A stretch of DNA of 50,003 bases. It comes from Flavobacteriales bacterium (lineage in GTDB: Bacteria > Bacteroidota > Bacteroidia > UBA10329). The notes under the pieces are model-generated. The model did not search any database and had not been told where the DNA came from. It was given only the letters and a program-made list of their open reading frames with translations. The translations under genes and the position numbers were made by a program. Within the stretch, counting starts at the first letter, position 1, and each line of letters opens with the position of its first letter. The DNA lies in contig WGMW01000009.1 of assembly GCA_016124845.1 (NCBI GenBank), forward strand, positions 213,624 through 263,626. The letters are read 5' to 3'. Shown here piece after piece: positions 18,036 through 26,276 of the stretch.

Positions 18036-19318
18036 TTCAATGATTCGATTGTCCTGATCAGTCGCTCCGTCAAACCTTTCCTCGAAAACTGGGCAATCTC
18101 ACTTTTATCACCAATCAAACTCGCATCACCTTCAAACAGCAATCGAATAGCCCGCTTCATCCCCTCAATATCATCGCGTTCTACGATCATTCCAGCATTG
18201 GTTTTTGAGAGTACGGTGCCGATGTCACTTTTCTTTGGGCCGATGGCCAAGATGGGTCGGCCAGATGCCAGGTATTCGAAGAATTTGCCGGGGAGAATTC
18301 CTGTGGCGTTGGGAGTATTGTTGATGCTTACCAATAAAACGCGGCTGGAACGCTGATATTCCAACACTTTATCGTGCGAGACGTAATCGATGCGTTCCCA
18401 ATTCGCTGCAAGACCAGCTTCCTCAATGGAAGCGGCCACGCTATGGTCGACCACCCCAACGGTTCTGATCTTCAGCGCTTTGGCAAACTCAGCATTTTCG
18501 GCTTTCAGTTCAGCCAATGCCTGCCACAGTTTTGGGTGATTACGGGCCGGTGAGAACGTTCCGATGTGACTGATGCTGAATTCCTTGTCCAACGGTACTT
18601 CCGTTTCTGGAAAGTCTTCTTCATCAAATCCATTGGTGATGGTTTCGACCGAACTGGCACCAAGCGCGCGCATCTCTTCGGTCATGGTGTACCCGATGGT
18701 GACCACTTTATCTGCTTTTGTCAAAACCTCGCGCTCCAACTGGCGATGTTTCCTATCCGCCCATTTTGTAAGCATGAGTTCCTCATAGAAATCAATATTC
18801 GTCCAAGGATCACGAAAATCTGCAATCCACTTCACACCCAGTTGTTTTTTCAATTCCAACGCAATGAGATGCATGCTGTGCGGAGGCCCCGTGGAAACGA
18901 CCGCATCGACTGGGTTTTCCCTGAGATATTCAGTAAGAAAACGAACCGATGGTCTGATCCAGAATTTCCGTGCATCAGGTATAAAGAAGTTGCCACGAAC
19001 CCAGACCGAAATCTTGTGGAGAAGTCCAGGCTCTTTCTTCTCCGACACGAACCCAGCCCCGATCTTTTTGTCCTTCTGACCTAAGAACTGACGGTACCAA
19101 TTGTACGGTTCCCAGATCGGTTGTTTCAGCACTTCCACCGCTTCGGGAACATCTTTCATCAACGACTCATCGATCACAGGGAATTCTGGATTCTCTGGCG
19201 TGTAAATGATCGGCTTCCAGCCGAACTCAGGCAGATATTTGGCAAATTTTAACCAACGTTGTACACCCGCACCGCCACTTGGTGGCCAGTAATACGTGAT
19301 GATGAGCACTTTTTTCAA
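18032..19318 (-). CDS. Glycosyltransferase, GT4 family (WcaI-like)
   Basis: A 428-residue protein. The N-terminus MKKVLIITYYWPPSGGAGVQ matches the acceptor loop of WcaI-like GT4 enzymes, and the central ALELKKQLGVKWIADFRDPW is the conserved linker segment of that group. The donor site is KFFEYLASGRPILAIGPKKSD (about 355-375). It should add a sugar to a lipid-linked glycan on the cytoplasmic side. It begins five bases after the YfhO-like gene and overlaps the sulfotransferase by four bases. The exact linkage cannot be predicted. Confidence 0.93.
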   Translation of the reverse strand: MKKVLIITYYWPPSGGAGVQRWLKFAKYLPEFGWKPIIYTPENPEFPVIDESLMKDVPEAVEVLKQPIWEPYNWYRQFLGQKDKKIGAGFVSEKKEPGLLHKISVWVRGNFFIPDARKFWIRPSVRFLTEYLRENPVDAVVSTGPPHSMHLIALELKKQLGVKWIADFRDPWTNIDFYEELMLTKWADRKHRQLEREVLTKADKVVTIGYTMTEEMRALGASSVETITNGFDEEDFPETEVPLDKEFSISHIGTFSPARNHPKLWQALAELKAENAEFAKALKIRTVGVVDHSVAASIEEAGLAANWERIDYVSHDKVLEYQRSSRVLLVSINNTPNATGILPGKFFEYLASGRPILAIGPKKSDIGTVLSKTNAGMIVERDDIEGMKRAIRLLFEGDASLIGDKSEIAQFSRKGLTERLIRTIESLK

Positions 19319-19323
19319 AGCGT

Positions 19324-21765
19324 TCAGTCCTTTTTAGAACGGGCATCCAGCACAACTCCGCCAATCACGAACAGTACCATCAGTATAGAGCCGGCCAAGG
19401 AAATCTTCTCTCCCGTGTAATAGATCCTCGGTTCAAATTTGAACTCGACCACATGTTTCCCAGCTGGAACGATCATACTTCTTAGCACATAATCGGCTCG
19501 CCAATGAGGCTTCAGTTCGCCATCCACATAAGCGTTCCATCCATTAGCGAAATAGATCTCTGAGAACACCGCCAATTGATCTTTGGCCGCCTCCGTTTCG
19601 TACTTCAGGTAGTTCGGTTGATACTCGAGGAAGTAAATGGATGCCGTACTATCGACCGTTGGTTGGAAACCACTCAATTCCGATTCGAAACGTTTGTCAA
19701 TGACCGCCACTTCTTCTGGATTGAAATCGTTGCGATTGAGGTAAGAAAGCTCCTGATCGGCATTGTCGACCAACGCTACATCGCTAACGAACCACGCATT
19801 ACCCAACGCCAGCGGATTCCGTCTTACCGAAGGTTTGCCAGTTGCTCTGTCGGGCGTGATGAAATACTTGGTATTGAGCATGTTGAGCACCGCCAAATTG
19901 GTGTTGCTGATGCACGAATCGATCAACTCCTGATAGCGTTCCAACTTGGCTCCGTGGTAACCACCGATCGACTTGTGGAAATACGAAGTTTTGGAATCAT
20001 TGAACGTATTTGTTGCCAAATTGATGACGCGGAAATTCGGGTCTTTATCGGCAAGGATCTGCTTGTCCGCATCGGTCGGTGCGATCACATTTTTCGCTTG
20101 GCTCTTCCTCACGAAATCATCTTCACTCAAGTAACGTTGATCCACGTTCCAAAGATCGACCAGCACCAGCACCGAGATGAGAATGCCGGCAACTCCAGCC
20201 TTCAACTTGTTCAAATGATACACAAACAACAAGGCTGCGGCAAGTAGAATAAGCACCAACGATCGCAGCGCATCCGATTTGAGAAGTGCAGTACGATCTT
20301 CCTGAAGTGCATCCAGCAACCAATCGTATTTGGTGCCGATGAGAGCCGCATCGGTGTTACTCATAAAATCCAAGAACATGCTTGGCGCCAACCACAGCAA
20401 AAGACAAATGCCGCCCGAAACTCCGGCAGCGATCATAAGACTTTTCTGCCGTTCGTTCTTGTCCGTCATTTCGAAGAACGACTTGAGACCAAGCACCGCA
20501 AGAATCGGCAACACAAGCTGCGCGATCACCAAGGTCATTGACACCGCTCTGAACTTGTTGTAACCGGGGAAATAATTGAAGAACAGGTCGGAGAACCACG
20601 CGAAATTCGTTCCCCAAGAGAGCATGATGGAAAGCACAAAAGCGATGAAAAGCCACCAACGGTCGGAGGTTTTCACAACCAGCATTCCAAGCAAAGCCAA
20701 GAAGCAGATGATGGCTCCGAGATATACCGGACCTGAAGTAAACGGCTGTGCGCCCCAATAAGCCGTGGTCTGCTGCTGCAAACGTCCCAGTTCGTTGGCT
20801 TCCTGCTGTGTGGTAGGACGATGCGACACAAACGCTTGGTACGTGGCCGAATTCTCATCCATCAGGAAGGACTGCATGCTGCTTCCTCCCATGAAATCAG
20901 GAATCATCAACGTGAACGTTTCACCCACTCCGTAGCTCCAGCGCATGGCGTAATCCTTCTCCAAGCCAGAACTTTCCTTCTTGGCGGTGAGTTCAGACTT
21001 GCCACGCATCGTTTCCTTTCCGTAATCGGCTGTGGTCCAAAGCGAACCGAAATTCGGCCCGACCGCAATAATGGCAGCTACAACCATTAAACCTGTTGCC
21101 TTGGCAAAATTTGGCAGCTGATTGTTCTTGATGGCATCTACCAATTTCACGGCTCCGAGCACAAGAATGGTCAGCAACAGATAATAGGTTATCTGAAGGT
21201 GATTGGTGGCAATCTGCAACGAAAGGAACAACGCCAAAAGTGCAGATCCGAGCAAGTATCTGCCACGATACGTCAGCAGAATGGAACCAATAACAGGTGC
21301 CATGTAGGCCATGGCGTGTGCCTTGGAATTGTGGCCAGCCTCAAGAATTATCACCGTGTAGGAGGCCAGACCGTATGCTATGGAGCCAGCCAGCGCGTAA
21401 CGCCAATTCACACCCATCATCAGGAACATGAAGTACGCTCCCGCCAACATCAAAAACAGATAATTGGCCGGCTGCGGTATAGAATGGTTGATGAAATGAA
21501 TGATCTTCTTTGACCAGTTGTTCGGGTACAGCGTTGAGATCTGGTACGCGGGCATTCCACCGAACATGGAGTTGGTCCAAAGCGGTTCTTCTCCTGTCTC
21601 CTCTCGGAAATCCACGATCTCTTTGCTCATTCCGAGAAAGTTCACGATATCCGACTGGATCAGCTCCTTCTTCTCCAGAATTACGGGATGCATGTACGCC
21701 AAAGCCACGATCAAAAGCCCCAATGTGACCAGCACATGAGGCAGGAATTTCTTCAGTTTATCCAT
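19324..21765 (-). CDS. YfhO-family membrane protein (GT-C type)
   Basis: An 813-residue polytopic protein with about twelve to fourteen hydrophobic segments and a periplasmic C-terminal part (about 540-780) before a final transmembrane helix. The first external loop carries ELIQSDIVNFLGM with Asp39, followed by PLWTNSMFGGMPAYQIS, the hallmark of YfhO-like GT-C glycosyltransferases that use polyprenyl-phosphate sugars. The C-terminal region ends with YFANGWNAYVDG and AGKHVVEFKFEP, which are also typical of the family. In Bacillus, YfhO modifies lipoteichoic acid; here a glycan or lipid substrate is more likely. It is 26 bases after DUF4834 and five before the GT4 gene. Confidence 0.88.
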   Translation of the reverse strand: MDKLKKFLPHVLVTLGLLIVALAYMHPVILEKKELIQSDIVNFLGMSKEIVDFREETGEEPLWTNSMFGGMPAYQISTLYPNNWSKKIIHFINHSIPQPANYLFLMLAGAYFMFLMMGVNWRYALAGSIAYGLASYTVIILEAGHNSKAHAMAYMAPVIGSILLTYRGRYLLGSALLALFLSLQIATNHLQITYYLLLTILVLGAVKLVDAIKNNQLPNFAKATGLMVVAAIIAVGPNFGSLWTTADYGKETMRGKSELTAKKESSGLEKDYAMRWSYGVGETFTLMIPDFMGGSSMQSFLMDENSATYQAFVSHRPTTQQEANELGRLQQQTTAYWGAQPFTSGPVYLGAIICFLALLGMLVVKTSDRWWLFIAFVLSIMLSWGTNFAWFSDLFFNYFPGYNKFRAVSMTLVIAQLVLPILAVLGLKSFFEMTDKNERQKSLMIAAGVSGGICLLLWLAPSMFLDFMSNTDAALIGTKYDWLLDALQEDRTALLKSDALRSLVLILLAAALLFVYHLNKLKAGVAGILISVLVLVDLWNVDQRYLSEDDFVRKSQAKNVIAPTDADKQILADKDPNFRVINLATNTFNDSKTSYFHKSIGGYHGAKLERYQELIDSCISNTNLAVLNMLNTKYFITPDRATGKPSVRRNPLALGNAWFVSDVALVDNADQELSYLNRNDFNPEEVAVIDKRFESELSGFQPTVDSTASIYFLEYQPNYLKYETEAAKDQLAVFSEIYFANGWNAYVDGELKPHWRADYVLRSMIVPAGKHVVEFKFEPRIYYTGEKISLAGSILMVLFVIGGVVLDARSKKD

Positions 21766-21791
21766 GTTATGAGATTGGTTTTTGGAGTTGG

Positions 21792-22070
21792 TCAGTCTTT
21801 GATCTCTTCAAACTCCACGTATTCGCCTTCAGAATCGGAAACTCCGTTCGGTTTCTTCTTCTCGACTCCTTTCTGAATGATCACATCACCTTCTTGGTCG
21901 GCATAGCCGCGACCTTGCTGCTCGTACGATTGCCGCATGCGGTCGTCCATGTTCTGCTGCGCCTTGTCTACCACTTTCTTCACCACAACTGGGAAGAACA
22001 GTCGGAACAACATCTTCCAAACGTAATAGACTACGATGAGGAAAAGTATGGTTTTGAGTACGCCTAACAT
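21792..22070 (-). CDS. DUF4834 small membrane protein
   Basis: A 92-residue protein with one N-terminal membrane segment (VLKTILFLIVVYYVWKMLFRL) followed by a charged tail rich in Gln, Asp and Glu. The tail holds DRMRQSYEQQG and KKKPNGVSDSEGEYVEFEEI, a pattern I associate with DUF4834 proteins of Bacteroidota. The function is unknown; topology suggests a periplasmic or cytoplasmic tail anchored in the inner membrane. It lies 14 bases after carB and 26 before the YfhO-like gene. Confidence 0.8.
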   Translation of the reverse strand: MLGVLKTILFLIVVYYVWKMLFRLFFPVVVKKVVDKAQQNMDDRMRQSYEQQGRGYADQEGDVIIQKGVEKKKPNGVSDSEGEYVEFEEIKD

Positions 22071-22084
22071 GCGCGATGCAATTT

Positions 22085-24979
22085 CTATCGGCTAAGATAG
22101 AGGTTCCGCTCTGAATAGACCTCGCGGAAGAACTCGTCCTTCAGGTCGTCAATAAAGCGGATGGCCTCTCCTGTCGATTTCATTTCTGGCCCCAATTCCT
22201 TATTTACATCGGGGAATTTGTCGAATGAGAAGACCGGGATCTTAATTGCGTAGCCTTGTTTGTGAGGTGAGAATTTAAAGTCTTTTAACGTTTTCTCGCG
22301 CATCATCACCTTGGTGGCGTAGTTCACATAAGGCTCGCGATACGCTTTGGCGATGAACGGAACCGTCCGTGAAGCGCGCGGGTTCGCCTCGATGATGTAC
22401 ACCACTTCATCCTTCACCGCAAACTGAATGTTAATCAATCCAACTGTATTCAACGCAAGCGCGATGGTCTTGGTGTGTTCTTCGATCTGCTTCATCACAT
22501 TCTCACTTAGGTCGAAAGCAGGAAGTACCGCATAGCTGTCGCCAGAGTGAATTCCGGCAGGTTCGATGTGTTCCATGATGCCGATGATATAAACATCTTC
22601 GCCATCGCAGATTGCATCTGCTTCTGCTTCAATCGCACCTTCCAAGAAGTGATCCAGAAGAATTCTGTTACCAGGAATGTCTTTCAAAAGATTTACCACA
22701 TGATTCTCCAGTTCCTGCTCGTTGATCACGATCTTCATGCTTTGTCCTCCAAGCACATACGATGGACGAACGAGCAACGGAAAACCGAGTTCTTTGCAGA
22801 GTTCCAATGCTTTGTCGGCATCTTCGGCCACACCAAACTTCGGATATGGAATTCCCTTTTCTGCAAGCAGCGTTGAGAACCGTCCGCGGTCTTCGGCAAG
22901 GTCGAGCGATTTGAAATCCGTACCGATGATCTTGATGCCATGACGTTCCAGTTTCTCAGCCAGTTTCAATGCTGTTTGTCCACCAAGCTGAACGATAACT
23001 CCTTCTGGTTTCTCGTGAAGGATGATATCGTAAATGTGTTCCCAAAAAACTGGCTCGAAGTAGAGTTTGTCCGCCACATCGAAATCGGTTGAAACCGTTT
23101 CGGGGTTACAGTTGATCATGATGGTCTCGTAACCGCACTCTTTCGCAGCCAAAACGCCATGCACACAGCAGTAGTCGAACTCAATTCCTTGACCGATTCG
23201 GTTCGGGCCTGAACCAAGAACCACGATTTTCTTCTTGTCAGCCCCTCCCGACCTCCCCACAGGGGAGGAGATGGACTCGTTGACGATAAGGTCCGGATGT
23301 GGAAGCAGTTCTCCCCCTTCGGGGGAGTAAGAGGGGGCTTGTTCGAAAGTGGAATAATAGTATGGTGTCTGTGCTGGGAATTCGGCCGCGCATGTATCAA
23401 CCAATTTGTAAACGCGCTGAATATTGAAATCCTGACGCTTCTTGAAAACCTCACTTTCCCAACAGTTCAGCAAGTGTGCGATCTGTCGATCGGCATAGCC
23501 TTTCTGCTTCGCCTCGTACAGTAGTGCTTTCGGTAGCGAAGCAAGAGAATGACGCTCAATCTCGTTCTCGAGCTCGATCAACTCATGAATCTGCTCCAAG
23601 AACCAAGGGTCGATGCGGGTGATCTTCTGAATGGTCTTGGTTGGAATTCCCAACTTGAAGGCATCGTAAATATGGAACAAGCGGTTCCAACTCGCATGCT
23701 TCAAGCTGTGAAGAATTTCATCCTGATTGCGAAGTTCCTTACCATCTGCGCCAAGTCCGTTTCGTTTGATCTCCAACGATTGACACGCCTTCTGAAGGGC
23801 TTCTTGGAAGGTTCGTCCGATTCCCATCACCTCGCCTACCGACTTCATCTGCAAACCAAGCTCTCGGTTGGAACCTTTGAACTTATCGAAGTTCCAGCGC
23901 GGAATCTTCACAATCACGTAATCCAATGTTGGTTCGAAGAACGCAGATGTGGTTTTCGTGATCTGGTTCTCCAACTCATCCAAGTTGTACCCGATGGCCA
24001 GTTTCGAAGCGATCTTCGCAATCGGATAACCTGTTGCCTTCGATGCCAAGGCCGAAGAACGGCTCACACGTGGGTTGATCTCAATGGCAATAATGTCCTC
24101 GTTCTCATCATCGCTCACCGCAAACTGAACGTTACATCCACCCGCAAAATTCCCGATGGAGCGCATCATGTGAATGGCCATATCGCGCATGCGCTGATAG
24201 GTCTTGTCGCTCAGCGTCATAGCAGGCGCAACCGTGATGGAATCTCCAGTATGAATTCCCATCGGATCGAAATTCTCGATAGAACAGATGATCACCACAT
24301 TGTCGTTGCTATCGCGAAGCAACTCCAGCTCGAACTCTTTCCAGCCAAGCACTGCTTTATCGATCATCACCTCATGAATCGGTGACAAGTGCAATCCGCG
24401 TGTCAGCTGTTTATCAAACGTCTCCTGGTTGTAAACGATGGCAGCCCCTGCACCACCCAACGTGTAAGAAGCACGGATACAGACTGGAAAACCGAATTCC
24501 TGCGCAGCTTCTTTCCCTTCCAAAAATGATTTGGCGGTGGTTTGAGGTGCCATCGGAATACCGATCTCACCCATCTTCAGACGGAACTTTTCACGGTCTT
24601 CGGTCAACTCAATGGCATCCACATCAACACCGATCATCCGTACACCATATTTATCCCAAATGCCCATTTCCTTGCACTTGATGGCAAGGTTGAGAGCAGT
24701 TTGCCCACCCATTGTAGGAAGTACACAATCGATGTTGTGTTTCTCCAAAATCTCAACGATGCTTTTCGGTTCCAGCGGCTTCAAATAGACATTGTCCGCA
24801 GTGACGGGATCTGTCATAATAGTGGCTGGGTTGGAGTTGATGAGGGTTACCTCGATTCCTTCGTCACGCAATGATCGTGAAGCTTGAGAACCAGAGTAAT
24901 CGAACTCGCATGCTTGGCCAATTACGATGGGACCGGAACCAATGATCAGAACGTGTTTTATGGAATTGTCTTTTGGCAT
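22085..24979 (-). CDS. carB: Carbamoyl-phosphate synthase large subunit
   Basis: The large subunit makes carbamoyl phosphate from bicarbonate, ammonia (from CarA) and two ATP for arginine and pyrimidine synthesis. The 964 residues hold two homologous ATP-grasp halves: the first opens IKHVLIIGSGPIVIGQACEF and contains TMGGQTALNLAI; the second opens KKIVVLGSGPNRIGQGIEF at about 583. Two things are odd. An insertion at about residues 547-580, encoded by palindromic repeats, sits in the linker between halves. The protein also stops shortly after LGPEMKSTGEAIRF, so the C-terminal MGS-like allosteric domain of E. coli CarB (about 140 residues) is absent. It heads the long minus-strand run; carA is not present. 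Confidence 0.96.
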   Translation of the reverse strand: MPKDNSIKHVLIIGSGPIVIGQACEFDYSGSQASRSLRDEGIEVTLINSNPATIMTDPVTADNVYLKPLEPKSIVEILEKHNIDCVLPTMGGQTALNLAIKCKEMGIWDKYGVRMIGVDVDAIELTEDREKFRLKMGEIGIPMAPQTTAKSFLEGKEAAQEFGFPVCIRASYTLGGAGAAIVYNQETFDKQLTRGLHLSPIHEVMIDKAVLGWKEFELELLRDSNDNVVIICSIENFDPMGIHTGDSITVAPAMTLSDKTYQRMRDMAIHMMRSIGNFAGGCNVQFAVSDDENEDIIAIEINPRVSRSSALASKATGYPIAKIASKLAIGYNLDELENQITKTTSAFFEPTLDYVIVKIPRWNFDKFKGSNRELGLQMKSVGEVMGIGRTFQEALQKACQSLEIKRNGLGADGKELRNQDEILHSLKHASWNRLFHIYDAFKLGIPTKTIQKITRIDPWFLEQIHELIELENEIERHSLASLPKALLYEAKQKGYADRQIAHLLNCWESEVFKKRQDFNIQRVYKLVDTCAAEFPAQTPYYYSTFEQAPSYSPEGGELLPHPDLIVNESISSPVGRSGGADKKKIVVLGSGPNRIGQGIEFDYCCVHGVLAAKECGYETIMINCNPETVSTDFDVADKLYFEPVFWEHIYDIILHEKPEGVIVQLGGQTALKLAEKLERHGIKIIGTDFKSLDLAEDRGRFSTLLAEKGIPYPKFGVAEDADKALELCKELGFPLLVRPSYVLGGQSMKIVINEQELENHVVNLLKDIPGNRILLDHFLEGAIEAEADAICDGEDVYIIGIMEHIEPAGIHSGDSYAVLPAFDLSENVMKQIEEHTKTIALALNTVGLINIQFAVKDEVVYIIEANPRASRTVPFIAKAYREPYVNYATKVMMREKTLKDFKFSPHKQGYAIKIPVFSFDKFPDVNKELGPEMKSTGEAIRFIDDLKDEFFREVYSERNLYLSR
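23241..23340. repeat. Palindromic repeat embedded in frame in carB
   Basis: Two perfect hairpins lie 42 bases apart: CCTCCCC-ACA-GGGGAGG at 23252-23268 and CTCCCCC-TTC-GGGGGAG at 23311-23327. They are framed by GCCCCTC at 23241 and GAGGGGGCTT at 23331-23340, so the whole segment has inverted ends. It encodes carB residues of about 547-580 without breaking the frame. The style and end sequence match the repeats at 5707-5783 and 34759-34950. Confidence 0.85.
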
Positions 24980-25013
24980 TTTCTGTTGGATTTATCGACT
25001 GCGCAAATTCCTG

Positions 25014-25021
25014 CGAAGGTA
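25014..25021 (-). promoter_or_regulatory. Candidate -7 element for carB operon
   Basis: The minus strand reads TACCTTCG, one mismatch from TAnnTTTG, 34 bases before the carB start. The same octamer precedes the gene at 46573-49737. No TTG at the right -33 distance was found. Confidence 0.3.
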
Positions 25022-25089
25022 GGTTCTATGCTTCGGACTGTTGCCTTCAAAAACGATTCAGTTTTAAACATTTTATCTACCATTGCTAC

Positions 25090-25905
25090 ATGCGAAAGGC
25101 CCTGAAAGTGGGAGACGTAACTTGGAGCTATCTCGACAGCGGTTCTGGAGATGAGCTTTGGCTGGCGTTTCACGGTTATGGGCAAGAAGCGGAAGTGATG
25201 CTTCACTTTATGCAAAACCTGCAACCCGAAGCGCACATTCTGAGCTTTGATCTTCCACTTCACGGGAATACAACCATCAGGAAAAATAAACCGCTGAGCA
25301 TTGGCGATGTAGGCGAACTGCTTGGAACAGCCATGCGCGAAGTTGGTGCCACCCATTGCTCGTTGACTGGGTTCAGTTTAGGAGGGAAAATTGTGCTGAA
25401 AATGGTGGAAATGACACCAGGTAAAATTGACCGAATATTATTGATAGCTCCAGACGGACTGAAAACCAACCCACTTTACTGGTTTGTGACGCACACACTT
25501 TTTGGGCGATTGCTCTTTCAATTGGTCATCGCATTCCCTCAGCCATTTCTATTGTCGAGTCGACTTCTTGCTTCACTTGGATTGATGAACAAGAAGATCG
25601 ATCAATTTGTAGCTGCGCAGATGGGAACGCGCGAGAAGCGTGAGAAGGTTCTGCGTACCTGGATCACGTTTAAGCACATCCGCCCTTCGCTGGATCAAGT
25701 ACGGAAGCGGATCTGGCGGTACAAGATCAAACCAACATTGGTGTTCGGAAAAAAAGACCGCGTTATCCATCCCAAATTGGCAAAGAAACTTTCGGGCGAG
25801 AACTGCAAAACCGCAGAACTCATTCTTCTTGACACAGGACACAATTTGACTACGAAAGAGATTGCACTTGATTTAAGGTCAAAGTCGTCAGCTTTCAAAT
25901 GTTGA
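25090..25905 (+). CDS. Alpha/beta-hydrolase fold protein
   Basis: A 271-residue cytoplasmic protein with a standard hydrolase fold. LAFHGYGQ (26-33) forms the oxyanion region, GFSLGG (94-99) is the nucleophile elbow with Ser96, LVFGKKDRVI supplies the acid Asp and LDTGHNLTT the catalytic His. The substrate is unknown; esters or thioesters are typical for this group. The ATG at 25090 was chosen because the frame upstream of it runs into carB on the other strand and lacks family-like sequence. The box TACCATTG at 25078-25085, one mismatch from TAnnTTTG, would give an almost leaderless message. It is divergent from carB and converges on rpmH. Confidence 0.9.
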   Translation: MRKALKVGDVTWSYLDSGSGDELWLAFHGYGQEAEVMLHFMQNLQPEAHILSFDLPLHGNTTIRKNKPLSIGDVGELLGTAMREVGATHCSLTGFSLGGKIVLKMVEMTPGKIDRILLIAPDGLKTNPLYWFVTHTLFGRLLFQLVIAFPQPFLLSSRLLASLGLMNKKIDQFVAAQMGTREKREKVLRTWITFKHIRPSLDQVRKRIWRYKIKPTLVFGKKDRVIHPKLAKKLSGENCKTAELILLDTGHNLTTKEIALDLRSKSSAFKC

Positions 25906-25924
25906 CGACTTTTCTGAAAAGAAA

Positions 25925-25951
25925 AAGCCCGTCCAAAAACTGAACGGGCTT
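25925..25951 (-). terminator. Rho-independent terminator of rpmH
   Basis: Arms AAGCCCGT (25925-25932) and ACGGGCTT (25944-25951) pair around an 11-base loop. Read on the minus strand the stem is followed by TTTTTCTTTTC, a good T-tract, and it lies 21 bases after the rpmH stop codon. Confidence 0.85.
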
Positions 25952-25972
25952 CCAATGTTTAACCTTAAAATC

Positions 25973-26131
25973 TTATTTCTTGTCTGCGCGCTCGTCAGAA
26001 ACGGTCAACTTTTTACGACCTTTTGCTCTGCGTGCCGCCAATACATTTCTACCATTGGCACTTGCCATACGGCTACGGAAACCGTGCTTGTTGGTTCTCT
26101 TTCTTCGTGATGGTTGAAACGTTCTTTTCAT
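25973..26131 (-). CDS. rpmH: 50S ribosomal protein L34
   Basis: A 52-residue protein beginning [20 protein letters not shown] and continuing [20 protein letters not shown], the near-invariant L34 core. L34 is a very basic large-subunit protein that binds 23S rRNA. The tail [13 protein letters not shown] is slightly longer and more acidic than in E. coli L34. The gene stands alone here with its own promoter and terminator: rnpA, which often follows rpmH in other phyla, is not beside it. It converges on the alpha/beta hydrolase gene and is divergent from the ABC exporter gene. Confidence 0.98.
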   Translation of the reverse strand: MKRTFQPSRRKRTNKHGFRSRMASANGRNVLAARRAKGRKKLTVSDERADKK

Positions 26132-26153
26132 AACTCCTACTTATTTGGGCGTG

Positions 26154-26183
26154 CAAAGATAATCTTCGATTCTATTTCTGCAA
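26154..26183 (-). promoter_or_regulatory. rpmH promoter, Bacteroidota type
   Basis: On the minus strand TTG (26181-26183), a 19-base spacer and TATCTTTG (26154-26161) reproduce the primary-sigma promoter of Bacteroidota (TTG, 19 bases, TAnnTTTG). It ends 22 bases before the rpmH start. Confidence 0.75.
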
Positions 26184-26257
26184 ACAAATATTCCGAGTTA
26201 TTGGTTAATGGTTATTTGTTATCGAGGAATTGGCTGAATAACGAATGACCATTTAAA

Positions 26258-26265
26258 TACCTTTG
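26258..26265 (+). promoter_or_regulatory. Candidate -7 element of the ABC exporter
   Basis: TACCTTTG matches TAnnTTTG exactly and ends 11 bases before the ATG at 26277, so the leader would be about five bases. The nearest TTG upstream (26230-26232) is 25 bases away, longer than usual. Confidence 0.55.
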
Positions 26266-26276
26266 CACCGCAAAAT

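Noticed and set aside
23549-24385. Plus-strand frame (278 codons) antisense to carB
   Set aside because: A shadow of a highly conserved enzyme gene; no signal for a second protein.
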